A stretch of DNA of 42,231 nt from Chroococcidiopsidaceae cyanobacterium YX2bin18. GTDB taxonomy: Bacteria; Cyanobacteriota; Cyanobacteriia; Cyanobacteriales; Chroococcidiopsidaceae. Each line of letters opens with the position of its first letter. Positions within the stretch are counted from its first letter, which is position 1. The stretch lies in contig JAUJND010000023.1 in assembly GCA_030446505.1 (NCBI GenBank), positions 1 to 42,231 of the forward strand, read 5' to 3'. Positions 9,045-16,955 of the stretch are shown one piece after another. A program made the position numbers and the translations under genes. The notes below the pieces were generated by a model. That model was not told where the DNA came from and ran no database searches. It saw only the letters and a list, made by a program, of their open reading frames with translations.

Positions 9045-10365
9045 GGCTGAAAGCACGAACCCCGATAACTTTAACCCGCACCAGTTGTCCTTTGAGTTCG
9101 GCAATATTACCATCAAAAAAGGTGAGGCGATTGCCGCGTGTCCGTCCCATCACTTGACTAGGATCTTTAAGATTTTGATCTTCTACCAAGACTTCTTCAA
9201 TGCGATTAAGGTAGCGCTGCGATCGCTCTAATGCCTTTGCCTCCACTAAATGATTCAGACGTTGCAAGCGATCGCTCTTAACTTCCTCACTCAGCTGCTG
9301 ATCCCACACAGCCGCTGGGGTTCCCGGACGCGGCGAATAAGCAGCTGTGTTGAGATGGTCAAAACCAATATCTTCTAACAGTTGCAGTGTATTTTCAAAC
9401 TGTGCTTCCGTTTCCCCAGGAAAGCCAACAATGGCATCAGCACTTATTGACGCATCGGGCATATACTGCCGAATCATTGCAATAATGCGGCGATATTTCT
9501 CGTGAGTATAGCCGCGTGACATCCGTTTTAATACCTCGTTATCACCCGATTGGAAAGGAATGTGGAAATGCTCACACACTTTAGGTAACTCAGCACAAGC
9601 CTGAATCAAGCGTTCTGTGAAATAACGAGGATGACTTGTAGCAAACCGAATTCGCTCAATTCCTGGTACATCATGGACGTAGTACAGTAAATCTGTCAGT
9701 GTGTGTTGATGACGACCTTCTGGGGTGACTCCAGGCAAATCTCGTCCATAAGCATCAATATTTTGACCGAGTAATGTCACTTCCTGATAGCCTAGCCGTC
9801 CTAATTGTTCTATCTCACTGCGAATTGCCTCTGGAGTCCGGGATTGTTCAACCCCACGCACATTCGGAACAACACAGTAGGTGCAGCGTTCGTTGCAGCC
9901 GTAAATCACGTTTACCCAAGCCGTTACCGTGCTGTCGCGGCGTGGTTTAGTTATGTCCTCGACAATATTTATCGGCTCAGTTGCAACTACCTGACTACCG
10001 CCGAATACCTGTTCCAGCAAATCTTCAAGGCGGTTGGCGTGTTGTGGTCCCATTACCAAATCGAGTTCTGGCACTCGCCGCAGTAGCGCTTCTCCTTCCT
10101 GCTGTGCGACGCAACCAGCAACCACAAGTGTTAAATTGGGCTGTTCTTGCTTACGCTTTGCCTGTCGTCCCAGGTAGGAATAAACCTTTTGTTCAGCGTT
10201 ATCCCTAATTGTGCAGGTATTGTATAAGATCAAGTCTGCATTATTCGGGTCTTCTGACCACTCGAAGCCCATATCTTCCAAGATTCCAGCCATACGTTCG
10301 GAGTCGGCTTTATTCATCTGACAGCCAAAGGTGGTGATGTGGTAACGGCGGTTAGAGGTGGTCAT
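9010..10365 (-). CDS. miaB: tRNA-2-methylthio-N6-dimethylallyladenosine synthase MiaB
   Basis: A radical-SAM methylthiotransferase that adds the methylthio group to i6A37 of tRNAs reading UNN codons. The 451 residues are the normal length. The N-terminal UPF0004 domain shows three cluster cysteines ([13 protein letters not shown] with Cys15, [22 protein letters not shown]). The radical SAM motif is [11 protein letters not shown], followed by [16 protein letters not shown] domain closes the protein ([12 protein letters not shown] to [17 protein letters not shown]). Start ATG at 10363-10365. The gene is intact and stands alone on the minus strand between toxin-antitoxin genes on the plus strand, its 3' end overlapping the VapC stub. 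Confidence 0.97.
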   Translation of the reverse strand: MTTSNRRYHITTFGCQMNKADSERMAGILEDMGFEWSEDPNNADLILYNTCTIRDNAEQKVYSYLGRQAKRKQEQPNLTLVVAGCVAQQEGEALLRRVPELDLVMGPQHANRLEDLLEQVFGGSQVVATEPINIVEDITKPRRDSTVTAWVNVIYGCNERCTYCVVPNVRGVEQSRTPEAIRSEIEQLGRLGYQEVTLLGQNIDAYGRDLPGVTPEGRHQHTLTDLLYYVHDVPGIERIRFATSHPRYFTERLIQACAELPKVCEHFHIPFQSGDNEVLKRMSRGYTHEKYRRIIAMIRQYMPDASISADAIVGFPGETEAQFENTLQLLEDIGFDHLNTAAYSPRPGTPAAVWDQQLSEEVKSDRLQRLNHLVEAKALERSQRYLNRIEEVLVEDQNLKDPSQVMGRTRGNRLTFFDGNIAELKGQLVRVKVIGVRAFSLTAERLAVPCC

Positions 10366-10534
10366 TGTAATTTACAGGCAAAGGCGAACAGCTTACCAAC
10401 TCTTAATTATAGATTTTTGTGATTGAAACTGCCTGAAGGTGAGCTAGATAATAAATAAAGATGGATTTTTCTGTAAAAGTCTTGTTTAACTAATTGCAGC
10501 CCCTGCATAATTGTTAACTACTGAGGCGATCGCA

Positions 10535-10717
10535 ATGAATACTAAAGAACAAATCATTCAGGAAATTGAGCAAGTACCAGAAGCCCTTTTGAAAGAGGTA
10601 TTAGAATTTGTGCGAGCATTAAAAGTAAAGCATCCCTCTGAGGGAAAGGCTTTTAAAGCTTATCTAGAGTCCGAGGAAAAATGGTCGGGGGTATATCGTC
10701 GCCTTGCAGACTCCTGA
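10535..10717 (+). CDS. DUF2281-like antitoxin paired with Doc toxin
   Basis: A 60-residue protein, MNTKEQIIQEIEQVPEALL..., with the helical EVLEFVRALKVKH motif common to small DUF2281-type antitoxins. ATG at 10535 is preferred over an upstream in-frame TTG at 10511 because the family starts at MNTKE. The bases just upstream hold a short inverted repeat, GCAG-CCC-CTGC (10496-10506), that could serve as an operator. The stop overlaps the start of the Doc gene by 14 bases, so the pair is translationally coupled. The likely role is to bind and neutralise the downstream toxin and repress the operon. Confidence 0.7.
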   Translation: MNTKEQIIQEIEQVPEALLKEVLEFVRALKVKHPSEGKAFKAYLESEEKWSGVYRRLADS

Positions 10718-11093
10718 ATTTGTGCCAAAATCGGATGTGCTTGACATCCACAAACGCCAAATTGAAAGGTTTGGTGGTCTTGACGGTATTAGAGATGTCG
10801 GTCTTTTGGACTCTGCACTCGCCCAACCCCAAGCCACTTTCTTTGGTGAGCTTCTGCATCCAACTATCCCCACTCAAGCAGCTGCTTATCTGTATCACCT
10901 AGCCAAGAATCATCCTTTCTTAGATGGTAATAAACGTACTGCATTTGCCACGATGATTGCCTTCTTAAATATGAATGGCTATGAATTGAACATGACTGAA
11001 GAAGTTGCCTACAACATGGTGATGCAGGTAGCGCAAAGCGAGATGTCTAAGGAAGAGCTTTTCAGTTTTCTGGAGCAACATATACGGAAATAG
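10704..11093 (+). CDS. Doc-family (Fic fold) toxin
   Basis: A death-on-curing family protein of 129 residues. The active-site loop is HPFLDGNKRTAFATMIAFL, matching the Fic/Doc signature H-x-F-x-D-x-N-K-R. Doc enzymes phosphorylate EF-Tu and stop translation; that substrate is inferred from the family. Upstream features also fit Doc (VLDIHKRQIERFGGLDGIRDVGLLDSAL, then AAYLYHLAKNHPF). TTG at 10704 is the best start, since it gives the usual short leader before the VLDIH helix and overlaps the antitoxin. All residues of the core motif are present, so the toxin could be active. Confidence 0.85.
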   Translation: MQTPEFVPKSDVLDIHKRQIERFGGLDGIRDVGLLDSALAQPQATFFGELLHPTIPTQAAAYLYHLAKNHPFLDGNKRTAFATMIAFLNMNGYELNMTEEVAYNMVMQVAQSEMSKEELFSFLEQHIRK

Positions 11094-11127
11094 CGATCGC
11101 CAACCCATAGCTTCTACAGCAACCGTT

Positions 11128-11143
11128 GTTATACTTGTATAAC
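11128..11143. promoter_or_regulatory. Palindromic operator candidate for the VapBC pair
   Basis: GTTATACTTGTATAAC is a perfect palindrome (7-bp arms around TT) ending 23 bases before the antitoxin ATG. It contains a TATACT-like -10 sequence. Ribbon-helix-helix antitoxins bind such palindromes to repress their own operon, and the next gene is a RHH protein, so an autoregulatory operator is likely. AGGAG at 11155-11159 is the ribosome binding site. Confidence 0.6.
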
Positions 11144-11166
11144 AGTAGATTAGCAGGAGCCTTGAG

Positions 11167-11526
11167 ATGGGACTGATAGCCGTGCGACTAGACCCAGATA
11201 CTGAGGCTCATTTAGCAGATATTCAGGCACACGAGAAAACCGATAGGAGCGAACTGATCAGGAGGCTGATTAATGAGCGCTGGTTGAGTTTACAAGCTGG
11301 GCAAACGTTGGTGGAGAAAATGGGTGGGCATCCAAAACATCTACTAGAAGGTGCTGACCCAAATTTGTCTGAACGCCCAAACCGCAAGAGCGCGATCGCG
11401 CGATATCTGTTAGAGCAAGATGCTAAGCCAAATTTGTCTGAATGCCCCAACCACAAGCAAGCAATAGCAGTGCAAGCTGTGTTAGAGGAAGCTGAACACA
11501 AAAGTGATTGCGAATCAACACCGTGA
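11167..11526 (+). CDS. Ribbon-helix-helix antitoxin (VapB-like) with duplicated tail
   Basis: Residues 1-45 form a CopG/RHH domain (IAVRLDPDTEAHLADIQAHE, DRSELIRRLINERW) for DNA binding and dimerisation. The rest should bind the toxin. It contains a tandem duplication of 23 residues: PNLSERPNRKSAIARYLLEQ and then PNLSECPNHKQAIAVQAVLE, encoded by a 69-bp repeat beginning at 11359 and 11428. Start ATG 11167 has a clear AGGAG. The stop shares four bases (GTGA) with the toxin start, so the genes are coupled. At 119 residues it is longer than usual RHH antitoxins, because of the duplication. Confidence 0.8.
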   Translation: MGLIAVRLDPDTEAHLADIQAHEKTDRSELIRRLINERWLSLQAGQTLVEKMGGHPKHLLEGADPNLSERPNRKSAIARYLLEQDAKPNLSECPNHKQAIAVQAVLEEAEHKSDCESTP

Positions 11527-11969
11527 CTTACCATCCCCTGATCCTTATGGATACAGGAGTGATAGTTGCTTACTACAGTGCTGATGATAAACATCATGCC
11601 CAGGCGCGGAGATTTTTCGAGCGCTGCACTAGTCAAATAATTACTACGGTTGCCTGTGTCACTGAAGCTATGTATCTACTAGCTAGTGACTGGAGGGTGC
11701 AAAATGAGTTCCTACTGCAAGTCAGCAGGGGTATATTTAACTGCGAACACCTAACAACTCAAGACTTTACTCGAATTACGGAACTCAACGCCCGGTATGC
11801 AGACTTACCAGGAGACTTTGCAGATTTGGCTTTAGTTGCTATTTCAGAGCGATTGGATATAGGAGCGATCGCTAGTTTAGATAAAGATTTTGATATTTAT
11901 AGACGTTATCGTAAGCAGCCTTTTGAGCGCGTGTTTATCTCTAGCTACCAGACGCAGCGAGAAGAATAA
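11523..11969 (+). CDS. PIN-domain toxin (VapC-like RNase)
   Basis: A PIN-fold endoribonuclease of 148 residues. The acidic residues expected for metal binding are visible: Asp10 in LILMDTGVIVAYYSADD, Glu in ACVTEAMYLLA, Asp in LPGDFADLALVAISERL, and Asp in IASLDKDFDIYR. VapC toxins cut tRNA or rRNA; the target here is unknown. GTG at 11523 is preferred to TTG at 11508 because it overlaps the antitoxin stop by four bases. The catalytic set is complete, so it is probably functional and held by the antitoxin upstream. Confidence 0.82.
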   Translation: MTYHPLILMDTGVIVAYYSADDKHHAQARRFFERCTSQIITTVACVTEAMYLLASDWRVQNEFLLQVSRGIFNCEHLTTQDFTRITELNARYADLPGDFADLALVAISERLDIGAIASLDKDFDIYRRYRKQPFERVFISSYQTQREE

Positions 11970-12072
11970 TATATATAGGTAGATAGCGATCGCACTCCTC
12001 ACCTGTACGGAGGCTATAACCACAAAATTAGACCAGGCTAAACTTGAAACAGAGATACATAAACCCAGTGCC

Positions 12073-12300
12073 ATGAGCTATCGCCATATTATTACAATTG
12101 AGCCAGATAAGCGCGGCGGCAAGCCCTGTATTCGACGAATGCGGATCACTGTGTATGATGTTTTGGGCTGGTTAGCGGCTGGAATGTCGCACGCGGAAAT
12201 TTTAGATGACTTCCCATTGACGGAGGAAGACATTAGAGCAAGTCTTGAATTTGCTGCTGACCGAGAACATTGCCTGACCGCTATTGTGGATAATACTTGA
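12073..12300 (+). CDS. DUF433 putative antitoxin
   Basis: A 75-residue DUF433 protein, a small winged/HTH-like fold, with the family pattern ITIEPDKRGGKPCIRRMRITVYDVLGWLAAGMSHAEILDDFPLT then EEDIRASLEFAADRE. Such proteins are routinely encoded just before DUF5615 PIN-like proteins and are taken as antitoxins; this is an inference from context. Start ATG 12073. The stop overlaps the next start by four bases (TTGA), indicating coupling. Confidence 0.78.
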   Translation: MSYRHIITIEPDKRGGKPCIRRMRITVYDVLGWLAAGMSHAEILDDFPLTEEDIRASLEFAADREHCLTAIVDNT

Positions 12301-12572
12301 AGCTACTGTTCGACCAGAACTTAAGTCGGAAGTTAGTTAATCGGCTGACTGATATTTTCCCTGGTGCTAGCCATGTTCAGTTTCACGGACTTAACGAAGT
12401 CAGCGATAGCGAAATTTGGGATTTCGCCAAAGTTCAGGGGTTTTATATTGTTACTCAGGATGCTGATTTTGCAGAAAGGAGCCGCCTTTATGGTTCACCA
12501 CTAAAAGAAATCTGGTTAAGGTGCAGAGGCAATTCAAGAACTAATACATACCCCAGCTTTAAACTGTCTTGA
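12297..12572 (+). CDS. DUF5615 PIN-like putative toxin with altered C-terminus
   Basis: A DUF5615 protein related to PIN nucleases: KLLFDQNLSRKLV with the first Asp, HVQFHGLNEVSDSEIWDFAK, then IVTQDADFAERSRLYG with the second acidic pair, and KEIWLRC. From residue 77 the sequence (RGNSRTNTYPSFKLS) is not family-like. In the frame starting at 12523 the same DNA reads AEAIQELIHTPALNCLELY, ending at 12582 in the CLELY motif typical of the family end. So a frameshift, probably with loss of about 20 codons after WLRC, has damaged the tail. The start is TTG at 12297, overlapping the DUF433 stop. The main catalytic residues remain; activity is uncertain. Confidence 0.75.
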   Translation: MKLLFDQNLSRKLVNRLTDIFPGASHVQFHGLNEVSDSEIWDFAKVQGFYIVTQDADFAERSRLYGSPLKEIWLRCRGNSRTNTYPSFKLS

Positions 12573-12799
12573 GCTTTACTGACTAATGGGATTTTGTAGC
12601 TTAATAGTTCACCAGCGGCAGACAACCTTAATTCATAGCTCAGCGATCGCACTCTTCACCCGTATAGGGGCGCTTGCAAACAAAATGTCGCCGCGGTTTA
12701 ATGGTTTAGCTCACTAACATCAGATAACACTTTGCATCCATAAGCAACGCTCCTAATCAGCTGTCCGGTGTAGTACTTAGTTCTGTCGCAGTAGTTCCA

Positions 12800-13702
12800 C
12801 TACTGGTTCTTGCTCGATTTTTGTTGCCTTCGTCGAGCGGAACGGTTTGGGGCTGATGGCGCAGGTGGCTCCTCTTGCTGCTGTTTACCAAAATCCGCTA
12901 ATGCCTGCATAGCGGGTACAACTTTTTCCACGCTGTCTGGATTTTGTAGAAACTGCGACATGAGCCACATACCCATCTCCTGCTGTATCCTTTCTTGCTG
13001 GGCTTTTTCTTGTGCCTGCTTTGTTTCCCTTAGCTCAAGCACGATGTTCCCGACAGTGTAAAGCAAATCTTTCATGTTTTGGGTTTCACGAGATATGTTC
13101 TCACATACCTCTAGTACGGCAAGTAAGCTTTGACTCGACTGGTTAATTTGCCCGGAATCTTCGCGATCTCGCGCTGCGCTGAAGAGTGCTTCGTCAACAG
13201 GCGAGATGGAACCAGATAATGCTTTTGAAGGTGAGATTTAAGTTCAGATTGTGCCGACTCGAAATGATCTAGGTCTAGAGTATAAAAGACAGTTCGCAGA
13301 TCGTTCAGATCGAACGGAAGATGTTGCCCCTTCTCTGCCATCAGTACAAAGGTCGCATAAGTGCTTGTCGGATTCCGATCTCGTACATCACGTTCGGATT
13401 AGTGGCGGTGACATCACCAATAACAACGTCAGCTTGGCTGTTAGTTCTCTCAGCACTTGGACAGTAATACGACCAGGCTCGCCCATCTTGTCAGCACGTA
13501 CTACCACTTGCTCTGGTTCCACTCCGAGAAGATCCTTCACAACGGGATTAATGACGTATCTTAGAAGTTTATCGGAACGCTGTCTTTCCAGGCTGTCGTC
13601 TGCACCTATAGGACAGGCGACAAAGATCTTTGGATTCTCTGCTTTCTCCACTTCTTTTCCTTTACTTACCAGGTTCGGCTGGTCACTCATTGAGGCTAGC
13701 AT
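12800..13702 (-). pseudogene. Nucleoside 2-deoxyribosyltransferase-like protein with coiled-coil tail, three frameshifts
   Basis: Three frames (13702-13388, 13341-13111, 13075-12800) are parts of one gene of about 301 residues. Adding one base at each of three short runs (CC near 13436, AAA at 13348, TTTT at 13223 on the plus strand) restores a continuous reading: KIFVACPIGADDSLERQRSD, VVRADKMGEPGRITVQVL, then ADVVIGDVTATNPNVMYEIG and ALMRPFVLMAEKGQHLPFDL. This pattern fits the nucleoside 2-deoxyribosyltransferase-like flavodoxin fold, found in nucleotide salvage and in some defence-type sensors. A linker follows, then a Gln/Glu-rich coiled coil (VLELRETKQAQEKAQQERIQ) and a basic end (RSARRRQQK). 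It follows a broken Uma2 gene by 11 bp on the same strand. The function is not known; a nucleotide-sensing effector is one possibility. Confidence 0.72.
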
Positions 13703-13713
13703 AGCTTGAGCTA

Positions 13714-14394
13714 TTACTTCTGCACATCAACCAGTCGTTGCTTAAAAGCAGCGTGTTCTGGTGTCTGCAATCCTGCTGTAAGCCAGTTAGAACAGCAGCG
13801 AGATCACTTTGAAGTAAGGCTGGTTCCGTCAACCACAGCCCCGGAAATACCTGGCTGCAAATCACACCCTGGTTGTTGGCAGCTAACAGCACGTATTCAC
13901 CAGCTTGCAATGAGAACCAGTTTAGCTGTTGCTCATAAATCTGCCAGACGAGATATTCTTGTACACCATTGCGACGATAGGCTCTCAGCTTATCATGCAG
14001 ATCCTTAGAAGCACTGCTAGCCGCAACCTCGACAACAAGTTCTGGTGAACCTTCAACATAGTCATCCTCACTGATCCGCGATGTTCCACCCTCAATGCGA
14101 AGTAAAGCATCAGGCTGAGGTTCATTGTTCAGATCAAGACGAACGGTTGTGTTGTCACAGAGGTCAACACCAGGGTTGCAGCCCAGTAGTTACTCAACCA
14201 GCCCATAATCAGCGCATAAGGACGGCGTGTTGGCGCACCCGTACAGGTGAAGGCATATACACAATTCCTTCAATTAATTCCGCTTTCTTAACCTGGGGCA
14301 TTGCTGCGTAACGGCGCTCAAACTCTGGACGGGGCAAGCGATCGCCATTTTCTAAACACGGAATTCCCTGAGTGATTGCCTGATTGAGAAGCAT
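13714..14394 (-). pseudogene. Uma2-family endonuclease, three frameshifts
   Basis: The first frame (14394-14225) gives [20 protein letters not shown] and [18 protein letters not shown], the N-terminus of Uma2/DUF820 proteins with the restriction-endonuclease fold. Three single-base losses (near 14225, in GGG at 14173-14175, and in CC at 13772-13773, plus-strand coordinates) separate it from the rest. Restored, it continues [41 protein letters not shown] and GVQEYLVWQ, which carry the PD-(D/E)xK-type acidic residues, and ends EHAAFKQRLVDVQK with TAA at 13714-13716. The restored frames agree exactly at every join, so the intact parent is clear. It is first in a minus-strand pair with the deoxyribosyltransferase-like gene. 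Uma2 proteins are very common in cyanobacteria and their roles are mostly unknown. Confidence 0.78.
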
Positions 14395-14464
14395 GGATAC
14401 CTCAAATATCTACCTTGATAGTAAGGGTACGCGCTTGTTACTGCTCACTCCTGTCGCACTGCCA

Positions 14465-15010
14465 TCAGCTTTCTTGATCCAGCCTGCGCTTTCTAGCGTA
14501 AAGCTGAATAGTGGCTGCCATTGCAATAATCATGCCAAAAATCACCCAAGCCGTGATGTCTGTAGGTAGATTGTTCTTAAACACAGCCAACAAGGCGATC
14601 GCCACTAAAAGTACAGTAGGCGCTTCATTCAAAGCCCTTAACTGCTGACTATTCCATCTGCATTCATCTTTTGCTAGCTGTTTCATCAGACGACTACAGT
14701 AGTGGTGATAGCCAATCAAAGCGACAACAAATAGTATTTTAATGTGTTTTGAACTTTGTTTAAGATATTCTGTCTCATTAGTTAGTAAACAAATATTCTT
14801 TGATATCGTCTATAGGATTCCAGGCGTAGTGATGATGCTATACAACCGCTTTTCCATGATCTGATACTGATTTTTGAGAATCGTGCGGGCTGGTTCTGGC
14901 TGCTCATTAGCCTCAACGTGATAGATAAACAAGCGTACCAGGTAAAATAAACCCGCAAACCAGACAACAATACCAATCAGGTGAAATGCTTTGAACCAGT
15001 AATAAGCCAT
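14465..15010 (-). pseudogene. hemJ: HemJ (protoporphyrinogen oxidase) pseudogene with internal stop
   Basis: The start MAYYWFKAFHLIGIVVWFAG and the end YHHYCSRLMKQLAKDE, RALNEAPTVLLVAIALLAVF, NLPTDITAWVIFGMI are unmistakably HemJ (UPF0093), the membrane enzyme that oxidises protoporphyrinogen IX to protoporphyrin IX in most cyanobacteria. His10, part of the haem-binding set, is present. Both halves are in the same frame, but TAG at 14810-14812 stops it after 66 residues. The following ten codons (TISKNI region) have lost the TPGM-VTVAMAIG membrane helix. Similarity resumes at LLTNETEYLKQS. This combination of a nonsense codon and clustered missense changes is true decay, not a sequencing slip. 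Since HemJ is normally needed for haem and chlorophyll, another hemJ or a hemY should exist elsewhere in the genome. Confidence 0.8.
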
Positions 15011-15111
15011 GAATTTTTTATCTATTTAAGTAGGATATTTAATCACCATCTACTTAGGATACAAAGTCGTGTTCCAACTGCTATGAAACTACGGCTTGGC
15101 GATAACAAAAT

Positions 15112-16539
15112 TTACGCTGGCTTCCAAGTGCCATGAAAACCCATTGGCACAACACTCGGTAATCCCAATCTGCATACAGGGGGTTCGTCTAGGCGATCGC
15201 TCTCGAACACCCAAACTTCACTCGTGTCAGAATTACCATCATATATAACCGTCACTATCCAACCGTTGTCAGGATTTTGGGGATCGGGAGCATAGATAGG
15301 TTCCGTTGGATAGCGATTTTCTCCCAAATCAGCTGTTGCCAGGGTTTCGGTATGATGATCGAAACGAGCGATCGCGCCAAATATTTCTTTGCTACTATCC
15401 GCGCCTTGCCTATGCACTGAAAGATAGGTGTGACGAGAAGTTTGCCCTACCTGCGGCACAATTGGAAATTCACAATGCCGATCTAAAATCTCCTTGATTG
15501 CTGTTACTTTGCCAACCGCAGGATCAAGATGTACTTGCCACAGCGTACTCTTAGCAGGCGTATGTGTTTCACCAGTCGCCACTTCTTTAAGATACTGATT
15601 GGTCTTAAAGTCTTCATATCGCACGATATCTACAATCACTGCACCACTAGCATCTACATAGCTGTTAGCAAAATGCCACTGATACCAGGGTTCAGTTTCG
15701 CCACGACTAACAAGCGATAAAGTTTCGCGGTCAAAAACAAGAACCTGAGTTCCCTTACTTGGTTGCCATTCCAGCGAATCACTATAATTACTTAACCCAA
15801 CTAACAGTGGTAGCGGATTTAGCCTTACTGGAGGCACAAAAAACACGAGATACTGCCCTGCTAAAACAAAATCATGTACTAGAGGAACACCATCTAGGGT
15901 AACTGTTGCTTTTTGCTTAATTTTGCCAGTTGAATCACTTTTGTATATATTCAAAGTCGCATTCAGTCCAGGGCTAATGCCAAAGTTAAAAATATTTCCA
16001 TTCAGTGGGTCACGTTTTGGATGTGCGGAATAAGGCAAATTCTCCTTTAGTCCTTCTAAATCATCCTGTCCCCAAGTTTTCAGTGTTTCGAGATCAAGTG
16101 CGTATGGTTTACCACCTTCCCATAGCGCCAAGAGTTTATCTGGTAGTGCTAATACTGAAGTATTGGCTACGTTCTTGATTGGTTTGAACCATTGGTTCCA
16201 GATTGCTCCTGGTGCGGTCATGCCATAGTTACCGTAAAGTAGTTGACCTGCTGCCGCTTCCTGTTTGTATCCATCTGTTTGAACGTAGCGATAAACCCCT
16301 GTAGCTCCCGCTTCAGTAAAATGCACTGCCAAAATCGCGCCATCGCCATCAAACCAATGTCCTACACGGATACCGCCGCGCTCAAGACTTGCAGGACCAT
16401 TGCGATAAAGAGTGCCGCGCAAGCCATCTGGTATCTCACCGGAAAGAATAGGCAGCTTAGTGGCGGGAAATTCTGTTGCAGGTTGGGCGATTACTTTTGC
16501 CCAGGCTTTTTTTGTTGACGTTTCGCTAATTGTATGCAT
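15112..16539 (-). CDS. Carotenoid cleavage oxygenase (RPE65/apocarotenoid oxygenase family)
   Basis: A seven-bladed propeller non-haem iron enzyme that cleaves carotenoids or apocarotenoids with O2. The 475 residues match the cyanobacterial apocarotenoid-15,15'-oxygenase (Diox1/ACO) length. The four iron-binding histidines fall in PYSAHPKRDP, PLVHDFVLAG, YQWHFANSY and the C-terminal GFHGTW. The N-terminal GTLYRNGPASLERGGIRVGHWFDGDG motif is typical. Whether the substrate is an apocarotenal (giving retinal) or an intact carotenoid cannot be told. Start ATG 16537-16539. A perfect palindrome lies 52 bp upstream. The gene is intact, and sits next to the broken hemJ on the same strand with a gap of about 100 bp. 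Confidence 0.93.
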   Translation of the reverse strand: MHTISETSTKKAWAKVIAQPATEFPATKLPILSGEIPDGLRGTLYRNGPASLERGGIRVGHWFDGDGAILAVHFTEAGATGVYRYVQTDGYKQEAAAGQLLYGNYGMTAPGAIWNQWFKPIKNVANTSVLALPDKLLALWEGGKPYALDLETLKTWGQDDLEGLKENLPYSAHPKRDPLNGNIFNFGISPGLNATLNIYKSDSTGKIKQKATVTLDGVPLVHDFVLAGQYLVFFVPPVRLNPLPLLVGLSNYSDSLEWQPSKGTQVLVFDRETLSLVSRGETEPWYQWHFANSYVDASGAVIVDIVRYEDFKTNQYLKEVATGETHTPAKSTLWQVHLDPAVGKVTAIKEILDRHCEFPIVPQVGQTSRHTYLSVHRQGADSSKEIFGAIARFDHHTETLATADLGENRYPTEPIYAPDPQNPDNGWIVTVIYDGNSDTSEVWVFESDRLDEPPVCRLGLPSVVPMGFHGTWKPA

Positions 16540-16590
16540 TATTAAGCTTAAACTATGTTAATAACCAGATTCCTACTTAATTTGATTGTC

Positions 16591-16609
16591 ATTACAACTG
16601 CATTGTAAT
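16591..16609. promoter_or_regulatory. Palindrome upstream of the carotenoid oxygenase gene
   Basis: ATTACAA-CTGCA-TTGTAAT is a perfect 7-bp inverted repeat, 52 bases before the start codon of the carotenoid oxygenase. Its position suits an operator. No T-tract follows, so a terminator is unlikely. The rest of 16540-16880 shows no gene. Confidence 0.4.
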
Positions 16610-16881
16610 TCCTCAGCCAAAAGTGCAATCAAGCGTAGACGTGCAGCGGCTGAGCATCACAATATGAACTCTAATTACCACGACAACGTCAGGCACGTTA
16701 CAAAACCTAATCAGCTATCTCTAATTAAAGATTTAAGTTTAGACTAGAATAATCAAATAATAAGATTTGATTCGCTACTCTACTTAAGAAAGGCTATGAC
16801 AGCGATTAATTTGTTGAATAGAATCAAAGCCTAAACTTGAGTAAACTACAAACTAAAAACCTGGTTTTCGCCTAAATTTTA

Positions 16882-16914
16882 TAAAAAAATAGTCCCCAGT
16901 TTTGGTTGGGGACT
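16882..16914 (-). terminator. Rho-independent terminator of ispH
   Basis: AGTCCCCA (16891-16898) pairs with TGGGGACT (16907-16914) around an 8-base loop. On the minus strand this stem is followed by seven T (16883-16889). It lies 42 bp past the ispH stop. Confidence 0.85.
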
Positions 16915-16955
16915 TTATATTTGAAGAGCTAAAGTTCCTTAAGATAGAAATTAAA

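Larger units (their letters stand above)
11985..12668. repeat. Two copies of a 26-27 bp repeat flanking the DUF433/DUF5615 pair
   Basis: AGCGATCGCACTCCTCACC at 11985 and AGCGATCGCACTCTTCACC at 12642 begin near-identical 26-27 bp segments in direct orientation. They lie just before and just after the DUF433/DUF5615 module. They could mark cassette boundaries. They could also be a common HIP1-containing intergenic repeat. Confidence 0.35.
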
